64,000 nt of DNA from Persicaria tinctoria (taxonomy: Eukaryota; Streptophyta; Magnoliopsida; Caryophyllales; Polygonaceae): NCBI GenBank assembly GCA_037127255.1, contig JBANSL010000012.1:22268615-22332614 (forward strand), read 5' to 3'. Positions 24,590-34,682 of the stretch are shown here, piece after piece. Position 1 is the stretch's first letter, and each line of letters starts with the position of its first letter. The translations under genes were made by a program, and so were the position numbers. The notes beneath the pieces are model-generated. The model was not told where the DNA came from. It saw only the letters and a program-made list of their open reading frames with translations, and ran no database searches.

Positions 24590-26664
24590 TGTTGTGAGCT
24601 GAATCTGCCATCTTTTACAGAAACTTTTATATCGATTTATGTATACATTGCATTCATATGGGCTTAGATAATACAGAATCTATGTAGTTTATGTTTATTT
24701 GCCAAAATTATGGAATCTAAACCAGTTTCTGTTTAATTCGCAGAAATCGAGGCATTTTACAGCAATTCTACGGAAGGTCGGAAAAGCTCGGAAATCTACT
24801 ACAGAAGTCCAAGGTCAAAGCAGCGGAACAAGTCAAATCGAGCCGAGAACCCAGGCTACTCGATCTCGAGTAGGCCTGGTCGATCTCGACGAGCCATGTC
24901 CGAGCAACCTTGATCGAGCATAACCTAATCGAGCAAGCCAGACCACCCAGCTCCGGAGTCTACTCGACATCGACAAGTCTTGGTCGAGGTCGACGAAGCC
25001 CAGCGCCACCACCCGGAGTCGACGAGGAGAAGCTTCCCGAGAAGCCGAGCAACTCTACTCGATCTCGACGAACTCTTGTCGAGATCGACGAGACCTTGAG
25101 CCATGTCCGAGCTTGTCGAGGAGAGCCACTCGAGGAGACCTAGTCGACGATCAACTCTACTCGAGGTCGACGAAGGCTTGTCGAGATCGACGAAGCCCAG
25201 AGTCCAGATCCAGGCTTGTCGAGCACGCCAACCCGAGGAAGCTTTGTCGATGACCTAATCCTACTCGACATCGACTAGCTCTTGTCGAGGTCGACGAGCA
25301 CCAGTGATCCAACTCCGAGCCACAGCGAGCAGAGTCAAGCCAAGCCGAGAAATCTTACTCGAGGTCGAGGAGCTCTACTCGAGGTCGAGTAGACCGCGTT
25401 CCAGAATCTTCTCGACGTGGCCTGTCCGAGTAGAATTGGCATTGCTTGGTTGCGAAGGCGGAAGATTCTATCCAAATTGATCAAGTTCTATCCAAGGAGA
25501 CAAAGTCTATCAAGACATGAAGATTTACCTTATTTAGTTTTATCTATTCCTTTTTGATTTATTTCCTAAAAACAATTTATTTATCTTTTTGGAAATTAGA
25601 TATAGTTTTAGATAAAGATAGATATCTTCTTTCCTAGAATAGCTAGGGAATGAAGGCTATAAATAAAGCCCATGGGGCTCAGTTTTATACATTCAATTTC
25701 AGAGCAAGACAAGTAGTTCATAGAGACAGTTTAGGGAGTTCGAAGGTTTTAGGGTTTTGGCATTCGACGAGAGTTGAATTGCCGGGATTGTAAAATCGTT
25801 GGATTTAGTTTAATGCAAGTTATTTTCTTTCCATCGATGATGTCCGAGTTTGCAATGAGGCGTGAGTAGTCAACCCACTTCTAGGGTTGGGGCGAGCCCG
25901 ACGATAGCCATGCATAAATGAGGTAAAGATCCGACCTTTGTCATGTTTTGAGCATTTTCCTAGTTGTTGATGTGTTTATTGCCCATCTAATGGAGATCCA
26001 TGCTAACAACTTGGATTATAAACATGAAATCGGTAGAGACAATTAGGGTTTCTTGAGAGAGTTGTCTAATTGTTGGAAAAGGCGAAAGCTTAGTCCTTTA
26101 ATGCGAATCACATGATTATCTGTTTGATTCTACCTTATGCATGCTTGGTTATTGTCGTTGCAAACCCCAATCTTGGAAGTCTTTTTACATTCAGTTTAGT
26201 CGAAACCCTAAAGCATTTGTTTTTACTTTCTTTCTTTTATTTCGTTTTTGTTCCCTGCCCTACTCGATCTCGACTTACTTTAGTCGACCTCGAGTACACT
26301 GATTCTCGATCAAGCATCGCTGTTTCTTAAGTGTGCAGATTCTCGACCAGATCAACTCGACATCGACAAGCCTTACTCGACATCGAGTAGACCCATTCGA
26401 GATCGACTAGCTTTTGCCGAGAGTTGTTGCCTTGTTCGACTGCCTGAGCTTCTGTCGACTAGCCCTTAGTCGAGCTCGAGCAACCTGTTGTCGACTTCTG
26501 ACCGTGAGATTTCACTATTACCTAGGATCCGCTGACACGCTTCCTCGTGGATCGATCCTGACTTCCGCTGCTACATCAGGAGGAGGTCTTGTAATTATTT
26601 TGCGTGGGCATAATCCGGTTTGATTTATATTTCTATATTTTAAACTCGATTTCCTCCTACAACA
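24590..26664 (+). mobile_element. Family T LTR 'E' (3' LTR of T2)
   Basis: A complete type I LTR from TGTTGTGAGCT to CCTCCTACAACA with TATAAATA at 25658-25665. TCGA palindromes lie at about 24855-25430 and 26255-26500. Its partner at the T2 5' end (LTR D) is type II, so the two LTRs of T2 were not copied from one another at a single integration. T2 is therefore a recombinant. Confidence 0.8.
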
Positions 26665-27236
26665 CTAAGCGCTCAAGAGTTTGTTGTTTAGTTCAAAGCC
26701 TCTGAGAGTCACTGTGAGATTATAGGATATATTCATTTAAAGTGTTACTCGAGAGTTTATAACTCGGGAAGTTGCACTAGGCGATTGATTTGCGAAAGTT
26801 AGAGGATTGTACTAGATAGCTGAGAGAGGTGGGGCTCTTCTAGATTGGTGTAGGACTCCAAGGGAACGTGAGTTAACTAGATTGCAATTGTATAGGAGAG
26901 AGGCTTCTCGGTGAGCTATTAGGATCCTAAGCTAAGCAATCAATAAAGCCTTTGAATCCTAGGGTTGTGGAAGAACCCTAGGCGGGGACGTAGGCCAAGT
27001 TGTGCTGAACCTCGTAAACAATTACTCGTGTTCTTTACTTATTTGCTTTACCTTATTTTCGCACTTGGTTCGAATTGATTAACTTTGTGATTCAGGTTTA
27101 TCTCGAAGGTTTTGGTATAAGCTCCAAAAGTCTTGAGACTTTGTGCGAAAAACGGGCATACTCTATTCAACCCCCCTTCTAGAGTATTTCTTATTACATT
27201 GTTTTTACTTGATCGAACCTTCACAACACTTAGCTA
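26665..27236 (+). mobile_element. SIRE-type copia LTR fragment
   Basis: It includes an AATAAA signal near 26943 followed by GGCGGGGACGTAGGC and a CTCTATTCAACCCCCCTTCT stretch, an arrangement I associate with SIRE/Maximus LTR 3' halves. Its last 95 bp are shared with positions 1-92. No primer site follows and no start is seen, so it is a fragment abutting LTR E directly. Confidence 0.5.
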
Positions 27237-27248
27237 AAATCGACATAA

Positions 27249-27470
27249 CTAAGGTGGATCAGCTTCATCTTGAATCCCTATGCACATATAGGTCTTCAAT
27301 GTAGGTTCGGGGAGTTGAACCTTGCCCAAGAACAAAGCATGACTCACAAAGTTGAATGAGTCTCTCTGAAGCTTCTTAGCTCTAGCTCGAGTCATTGGTC
27401 TTTCTCCAAGAATGATGAGTGTGTCTGGAGCTGTAGAAGATGGTCCCGCATCAGTTTCCTTAGGAAAAAA
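27249..27470 (-). pseudogene. Ty3/gypsy polyprotein C-terminal tail fragment
   Basis: The minus-strand frame reads LGERPMTRARAKKLQ and continues about 40 residues to a TAG at 27249-27251. A PMTRARAKK-like motif near the polyprotein end is common in plant chromoviruses. The upstream part is not recognisable past about 27470. It could belong to the same element type as 4165-7099, but the two do not overlap, so this cannot be tested here. Confidence 0.45.
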
Positions 27471-27741
27471 TTAAACCGACAACAAAATTAAACCCTAAAA
27501 AACGAAACTGATTCAACCAAACAACTAATTCAGTCAAAATTGCATCAAACTAACACAACACGACTATTCCTAACACCAACCAGGCAACAAAACTAAACCA
27601 ACAACAACGAAGAGGGAAAAAAACTTACTCAGTCAAATCCGTGAATGAATCAAAGAGGAAGAAGATGTGAGAGAGACAGCTCAAGAAAATCGACCACAAG
27701 GGAGGAAGATTGTCATTGAAGAGGAATCATGAGCTACCTAG
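27471..27741. other. Unassigned DNA before T3
   Basis: AT-rich and purine-rich, with no convincing coding frame or repeat. It ends ACCTAG directly at the T3 LTR boundary. Confidence 0.4.
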
Positions 27742-29682
27742 TGTTGTAAGGAGGGAGATCGAGTATGAAATATAAAATAAATCAAACCAGACTCAGACCT
27801 CAGCAAATAAATACAAGACTCCTCCAATGCAGTAAGAGAAAGTCAGGATCGATCCACGAGGAAGCTTGTCAGCGTTTCTCAGATAGCTGTAAATCTCACA
27901 GACAGCAGCAGAACAGACACAGAAACACAGAAATAGAAACAGAAACTAAAAGAAACAAATAATCCCAGCAAGGGCAACTAACCCGGCAAGGGTAACTGAA
28001 ACAAAAAACAAATAAAAGAACTAGAAGACAGAAGTAAAATCAAAGCAAAACAAAGAACAAAGCAAATAACTCGACAGCAGCTAAGTCGACAACAGCAAAG
28101 TACTCGACCAAAGTACTCGACAGAGTCTTGTCGACACAGAAGTCCTCGACAAGATGTTCTCGACACAACAGCAGATCGACAAAAGAAAAAGAATTCGATT
28201 TCGACAAAAGAACTCGACGTCGACAAGAACTCGATATCGATAACGGATATCGATAACTCTTCTCGATCTCGACAAGTAACAGAAAAGTAAATGCAAATGC
28301 TTTTTTTTCGAACGGAGAACACGAATTTCGATGAAATAAATCAATAAACTAAAGACTTCCAAGGCTAGGGTTTCAACACCACAACGATAACCATGCAAAA
28401 CGACACATAAAGGCATAAAAGATCATGCTTTCCATCTTAAATAACTCTCGTTATTAACAAATAGGCATATAGAGGCTTTCGCATAAACCCTAATTGTTAC
28501 TAACCCTTTTCACATAATTAATCCAAGTTGCATTAAATTCACTCTCGCTTCAATAATACAAACAAGGATCACCTTCAACTCTCGCAAAAGAATCATGCTC
28601 TTAGGGATAGAAGACAAATCGCACGAAAATCTGACCTTTATCGCATCGCCTCACATGGCCACCGTCGGGCTCACCCCAGCCCCAGAAGTGGGTGGACTAC
28701 TCGCTCGTCATTGCAATGACAGACATTTGAATTGATGAAAAAGAACTAAATTGCATAAACTAAATTCAAAAGCCTTTACAATTCTGGCAATCAACTCTCG
28801 TAAATCGCCAAAACCTTAAAAACCTTAGAACTCCTAAACTACTACTTGTCTCTGAATTGAATTGTATGAAAAAGATACCTAATGCTCAGCCCCTAGGGCT
28901 TTATTTATAGTGCTCTAATCCCCGCTAATCTAGGATAGAACATCTATATCTTTATCTAAAACTATATCTAAAACTTGAAAAGATGATATAATGTAATTAA
29001 ATAAACTAGATAGACTAGGATTATATCTAATGTGTGGACATCTTCTTTGGTCTTGATAGATCTTGATAGACTTGGATAGAATTCGTCGAATCTTCACTTG
29101 CAAGTAATCTCTCTCTCGGACTTCTTCTCGATCTCGGACACTGGAGCTGCATCGACAAGTCTTCTCGACATGACTCCTCGATATCGACAAAAGTTGTCGA
29201 TGTCTAGAAGTTTCTTCGTCTGGTGCTTGTGCTCGACGTCTAGAACATTTGTCGATTTGGAAACTTGTCGATGTCGAGTTCACTTCTCGACATCGAGTAG
29301 TTTTCTCAGCTTCCAGCTCTGTTCGTAAAACGCACTTTCCCGCTGCCTCGGTTGTCGGATTGACGCATATGACCATGCGTTGGAAAGCTCTTTCCGAGGG
29401 CTACAACTCTCATGAAGACATCACAGCCTGATTCAGAATGATGAAAACCGGAAATTGGCCTTCTCTCCAGCTGCACCATTCTTGGCTTCTCCATGACTTT
29501 CCTTTAAGCTCCAAAATGCGTCCGATTTCTGCGAAATATAACAAAAACTTGTGTAGACCTCCATATATTGCAAATAAGTATAATTTACACAAATTTTGTA
29601 TCATTCTAACCCAAATGTATGCAATGCATGCAGAAATCGATATAAAAGTAACTATAAAACATGGCAAATCAGGCTCACAACA
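27742..29682 (-). mobile_element. 3' LTR of T3 (LTR 'F')
   Basis: Type II LTR, 1941 bp, with TATA box (reverse complement of TATTTATA) at 28912-28919. TCGA palindromes lie at about 28070-28280 and 29085-29310. Compared with LTR G it has an extra 13 bp near 28245-28260, within a run of TCGATATCGA-like units. Confidence 0.85.
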
Positions 29683-31353
29683 AACACCCCATACTTAAGC
29701 TTGCTTGTCCTCAAGCAATACTTTTAATTGTCATTCAGGGGAAGAAATTAAAACTCTCAACATATCAGATTCATTCTCATATAACCCTACAATCAATTAC
29801 CATCTCCGAAAAGGTACTAGTGTCACAGATCCATGCATGTGCAAATATGTAAAAGCAACATCTACTCACAAAAGGAGGGTTATGCACAAACAATTTTTAT
29901 GTGACAAAGCATTGATAATCAAGAGGACTTTAATTTAAGCTCATGAAGGAGTAGATTGGTAAAAGGCTAAAAGGTGGGCAATTTCTGGCAATGTGGTGCT
30001 TTTGATCTGGGGAAATGGAGTATTTCCCAAACTTTGAATTTCTTTCCACATTTTTTCTCCATATGATTCATCACCTTTCATAATGCTTTTCTCAATAATC
30101 ATGCTTTTACCTCTCTGACCTCAGCACTGCCTTCTCGCGAGTCGCAAACATGGGTGTCATGAATGGCCCCGGATACTTAGTGCTTTGGACTCCTCACAAT
30201 GTGTCCCATCTCTCCAAACTATTATCTCAGAGAGCAGGGTCAATCTACCTTTATCTCCTGAGGTGATTGGATTTTCTTTCGCTCATTAAATTTTCCATAT
30301 ATTCAAACAATTTCCTTCCAAACTCCAAATATGATAACAAATCACAAACAACCATATAACATCTCCATAATGTAACATCATTCTCAACATAATCCCCGGA
30401 TAAGGTAAAGAATGGCAATTTTTGGATCATGTGGAGCAACAATTGAAATAAGGTATATTATGGCTTTTGTGATGCATAAGCATAGGTATGGCTAGGAATA
30501 TAACAATATGGAAATATAAAGTCCTCCATCATTTTATCATGCAACATGTCAAAAGCAATTTCAAATTTTACCTCCTTTCATGGTTTTTCAATAAAATATG
30601 CACTTCATTGTGACTTCCCTTTACTAGGCAATTTCATGCTATATCTCTAATGAATCCAATTTTGCATCGTCGAGTCCAATACAAGCTTCCATGACATTAA
30701 TCAAAATTTTAAATGGGGGTCATTTTTCTCAAATTTTTGGAAAACATGCATATAAGGTCATTTTTCTCAAATTTTTGGAAAACATGCATATAAGCACATA
30801 AATCAATAATGCATTCCAAAATAGCCATGTAGCAATTCTAAGAAATAATGCACACATAATGTCAAATAAATCAAATATGCATGAAGTAAGCCCTTCCCCC
30901 ACCCCATACTTAAACCTTACAGTGTCCTCACTGTATAAAAACAAGGGTAAAGAAAGAAACTCACAAGACAGGTGTGCAGATCGTCGGAAAAATCGAGTGA
31001 AGTAGTGCTGCAGTGCTTGCCGATCTCGACAACGTTAGTCGATCTCGAGAACTCCTCGATGTCGACAACATCTTCTCGACATCGAGAACTTTGGCTGCCC
31101 CAGGGTGATCTTCTTGACCACAGGCTTGCTCGATGTGGTTTGTTGATGTCGAGTTCCTACCTCCATGTCGACAAGACTGTAGCTTTTTTTCATACCTGCA
31201 AGATTCGTTAGAAAAGAAATACCCACAATAGCATAATCCCAAAAACAATGTCCAAAACCTAAAACAAACAAAAACAACAATGTCCAAAAAGTCTTAAAAA
31301 GTCTATGTACATGCTCTAGATTTTATAGTCGCTAGGCCGACTTTCATTAATGC
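29683..31353 (-). other. 3' non-coding internal region of T3
   Basis: No gene. Reading the minus strand: conserved post-ORF segment (about 31350-31310), TCGA palindromes (31180-31015), the ACAGTG/AGGA/CACTGT stem-loop (30934-30919), upstream polypurine tract (30911-30891), AT-rich DNA, and the LTR-adjacent tract (29697-29683). A 38-bp tandem duplication lies at 30720-30757 and 30758-30795. Confidence 0.7.
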
Positions 31354-34300
31354 TCAAGGTGGCATTTGCAGGGCCCATGTAGCCTGGGCCTCAAATAGGA
31401 CTCCATTCTTGTCCTTTAGCTGGATCCCTCCTGAATGGATCTTGTTCACAGTGAATGGTCCCATTTTCTTCTTATTGAATTTGTTAGGAAACCAATGATC
31501 CTTTGATTTAGAGACATAGACCATGTCTCCTACTTCGTATTCCTTTGGATCGTCATCGGTAATCCTGCATAAGCGCACATACCAAGGCAAACCTCTCCCA
31601 TGTATAGATAAATCATTGATTGAAATAGGAGAAGAAAGATTCATACCTTGGCTTACCTTCGCGGAATCAGATTCGGGAACCACTGGATCTTGTCGATCTC
31701 GAGTAACATTACTCGACATCGATGAAGTTGGCTCATCTGGTGGACTACAAGTAGAGGAAGGAGAAGTCGAGGAGACCAAGATCTTGTCGACATCGACAAG
31801 AGTTGTCGACGTCGAGGAATTCTCCTTGTCTGGTGGGATGCAGGTCGAGGAAGGAGGTATCGAGGAAACCCGGATCTTGTCGATATCGACAAGAGTTGTC
31901 GATGTCGAGTAGTTTTCAACCTCCAGTGGATTCCTTGTCGAAGACGGCAGTGTCGAGGAAGCCTTAATCTTGTCGACATCGACAAGTGTTGTCGATGTCG
32001 AGTTGTTCTCTGGTTCCAATAGCTTGCTCGACGAGGCCGGCGGTGGTTTCTGACCTTTGTCGATGTCGATTAAACTACTCGATCTCAAGAAGTTTTTGTC
32101 GACTTCGACCCCATACTTAGATCCTTTGTTCTCCTTGAGAATTGCCATGATCTCCTCCACCTGGGCCTCCATGTCTCTCTTTTCCCCGCAGGTGATGTAG
32201 CCAGCTGAGATAGATTTGACCTCTTCCATGGGACCCGTATGCTGTTCAGTTTTGTTGAAGGAATACTCAATCACCTCATCGCTGATGTTGAAAGTGAGCA
32301 CTCCCTTCCGTACGCTTATATTGGCATCCACCGTTGCCAAGAATGGTCTCCCTAAAATAATTGGACAAGCAGGGTCTTCTTGCATATCAATAATTAGGAA
32401 ATCAGCAGGAACGAAGAATTTACCTACTTGTACTGGGACATTCTCCACCATGCCTGTTGGAATGACCACCGTGTTGTTGGCCATATATAGTCTAGCATCC
32501 ACAGGCTCTAATGCACCTATCTTAATCTTGGACCAAATCGTTAAAGGCATAATACTAACACTAGCTCCAAGATCACATAGGGCATTAATTTTGTATGGAC
32601 CAAATCCAATAGTTATAGCAAACTTACCTGGATCCAGCCTCTTCTCCAATATGTCCAGATGGCTGCACTCCTCTGTAATTTCTGCCATCGATCGCTTTTT
32701 GCTCAGAATCTCCTTCAGGAACTTGACGTAGGAAGGCATTTCATTGAGAGCTTCTGTGAAGGGTATGGTGACATTCAGCTTCTGAAGCATCTTGATGAAG
32801 CGCTGAAACTTTTTCTCCGCAGGGTCCTTAAGAGATTTCGTGGGGAAAGGCAATTTCTTTTTCTGATCAGGCGCCAGAACAGACGTCGGAGGCTTTGCAG
32901 ACTTCTCGACATCGATTTGAGACTTCTCGACATCGACAAGTTCCTCGACATCGACAACTTTCCTCGATGTCGAATTGCTGTTCAGTGCAGAAGTTGGTCG
33001 ATCAGGGATGTCCTCGACATCGAGAAGTTTTTTGTCGATGTCGACAAGATTTTTGTCGACATCGAGTTGTTCTTCAGTGCTGTCCTGCTGCTTTTCGTCC
33101 TCTGGCTCGCTTAGTTGATGCCCGCTCCTAAGCTTTACAGCAGCAACATGTCCATTCTTTCCCTTAGGATTTGGTTCTGTTTGCCCAGGGAGTTTGCCGG
33201 ACTGTCGTGGTATCTGTGCAGAAAGCTGGCCTATCTGAGTCTCAATCCCCTTTTTCCAGATGTCCAGTTCTCCAAATTTGGTGGTGATGTTCTGGAACTG
33301 GTTGTTGATGGTGCCCTGATTTCGTCGCATCTCCTCAAGAATCAGCTGCAGATCATCCTTCTTTTGATCCCTTTCTGAATGCCCCGGAGCTCTGTAGGGC
33401 GGAGGATTCCTAGGGGGGCCTTGGTTCCATTGCTGTTGATAAGGCCTTTGATCCCCCATATAGCGATTCGGCCCTCCTGCGTAAGCTGCCTCCTCATGAT
33501 GTTCTGCCATCCTGACTTGCTCTGTGTGTGGGCACTCAGTAGTGGTGTGCCTTTGCGATCCGCATTCTATGCAAGGCTGGTTGACAGAGAGATATTTCAC
33601 TTGTTTGAGGAGCTTCTTATTCTGGTCTCTGTAGTATTGCTCCCTGACATCTGGGTCAATCTCCTTTGGTGGCTCATAAAGTGGCATAGATGGTGCTGGC
33701 CTGCTGTAGGAGTTCTCATCATAGTTTGAAGTCGCCCCGTATTTGTTATCATAGTTGGTGAGCTTGTCCAGCACACCCCAGGCGTCAATTGGTGGCATCG
33801 TCAGGAACTCATAGCGAGTGTAATGGTTGATTCTGTCCTTAGTGCCTTGATCAAGAGAGTTGAAGAAGATCTCTTGAATGACGTAGGGCGGTTGTCCATG
33901 AGTAGGGCAAGATCGCAGAAGTTCCTTGTAGCGCTCCCATGCCTTTGCCAGTGGTTCCCCGTGCTTTTGTTTGAAGGCGGTGATTTTCTGGCGGAGATGT
34001 GCTGTTTTGGCAGGAGGGAAGAATTTGTTCAGGAACTCTTGCTCTACTTGGGCCCATGTGGTGAGTGATCTTGGTTTCAGCCCTTCCAGCCATTTCAGTG
34101 CAGGTCCAGCGAGAGACCAGCGAAAAGCTTTCATCTTGACATATTCCAGCGTGGTACCTTCAGCAAGAGTACGACACATATCAGAAAAGTTGGTAATATG
34201 TTCAAGAGGACACTCATTAAATCTGCCATAAAAGGCATTATTTTTAAGTTCTATAAGAAACTGAGTGCGAATTTCGAAAGAGTTATTAGGGATAAGAATC

Positions 34301-34599
34301 GCCGATTCAGGCACGACGAGCGGGGGATGCATATAATCCTCAGCAGTGGTTGGAATTTGGGCAAGCACAGCTTCCGCTTGCCTGGCACGTTCAGCTTCTT
34401 GTTCCCTGGCTGCTCTCTCAGCGGCGAGAGCAGCGTTGTGAGCAGCATCCTTATCGGTTAGTTCCCTTGTAAGCCTCTGTATTAGCTGCTCCTGTGTTTC
34501 AGCAGCCGCCATGGCTCTTAGTAGTCTAGTTCGGACGTGTAGAAGGCGCTCTGGTTCGTCTAAGCCGTCAAACTCAGGTCGTTGACCAGAACGGCGCAT
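31354..34599 (-). CDS. gag-protease polyprotein of T3, 1081 residues, open
   Basis: ATG at 34599-34597 is shared by T1 and T2. Order of parts: N-terminal segment; retrotransposon gag core (about residues 110-300); CCHC knuckle (343-356); coiled-coil-like linker; first TCGA-encoded segment (about 510-568); Athila-type aspartic protease with D-L-G-A-S at D676 and ILGRPF downstream; second TCGA-encoded segment (about 830-970) with repeated STSTTLVDVDK-like units; C-terminal module with MGPF (G1047) resembling the integrase GPY/F domain. Known Athila pol carries RT, RNase H and integrase between protease and GPY/F. Here that interval is replaced by the TCGA segment. The product would make particle protein and process it, but could not reverse transcribe or integrate. 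Confidence 0.85.
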   Translation of the reverse strand: MRRSGQRPEFDGLDEPERLLHVRTRLLRAMAAAETQEQLIQRLTRELTDKDAAHNAALAAERAAREQEAERARQAEAVLAQIPTTAEDYMHPPLVVPESAILIPNNSFEIRTQFLIELKNNAFYGRFNECPLEHITNFSDMCRTLAEGTTLEYVKMKAFRWSLAGPALKWLEGLKPRSLTTWAQVEQEFLNKFFPPAKTAHLRQKITAFKQKHGEPLAKAWERYKELLRSCPTHGQPPYVIQEIFFNSLDQGTKDRINHYTRYEFLTMPPIDAWGVLDKLTNYDNKYGATSNYDENSYSRPAPSMPLYEPPKEIDPDVREQYYRDQNKKLLKQVKYLSVNQPCIECGSQRHTTTECPHTEQVRMAEHHEEAAYAGGPNRYMGDQRPYQQQWNQGPPRNPPPYRAPGHSERDQKKDDLQLILEEMRRNQGTINNQFQNITTKFGELDIWKKGIETQIGQLSAQIPRQSGKLPGQTEPNPKGKNGHVAAVKLRSGHQLSEPEDEKQQDSTEEQLDVDKNLVDIDKKLLDVEDIPDRPTSALNSNSTSRKVVDVEELVDVEKSQIDVEKSAKPPTSVLAPDQKKKLPFPTKSLKDPAEKKFQRFIKMLQKLNVTIPFTEALNEMPSYVKFLKEILSKKRSMAEITEECSHLDILEKRLDPGKFAITIGFGPYKINALCDLGASVSIMPLTIWSKIKIGALEPVDARLYMANNTVVIPTGMVENVPVQVGKFFVPADFLIIDMQEDPACPIILGRPFLATVDANISVRKGVLTFNISDEVIEYSFNKTEQHTGPMEEVKSISAGYITCGEKRDMEAQVEEIMAILKENKGSKYGVEVDKNFLRSSSLIDIDKGQKPPPASSSKLLEPENNSTSTTLVDVDKIKASSTLPSSTRNPLEVENYSTSTTLVDIDKIRVSSIPPSSTCIPPDKENSSTSTTLVDVDKILVSSTSPSSTCSPPDEPTSSMSSNVTRDRQDPVVPESDSAKVSQGMNLSSPISINDLSIHGRGLPWYVRLCRITDDDPKEYEVGDMVYVSKSKDHWFPNKFNKKKMGPFTVNKIHSGGIQLKDKNGVLFEAQATWALQMPP

Positions 34600-34661
34600 A
34601 CACCTGAAAAGTAACTCAGAGAAACAGTGAGATCCGACTACCTAAGGCGCGATTGATTGCT

Positions 34662-34679
34662 TCCCCGGCAACGGCGCCA
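34662..34679 (-). promoter_or_regulatory. Primer binding site of T3 (tRNA-Asp)
   Basis: The minus strand reads TGGCGCCGTTGCCGGGGA, matching the complement of the plant tRNA-Asp 3' end at all 18 positions, 3 bp inside the 5' LTR. Confidence 0.85.
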
Positions 34680-34682
34680 ATT

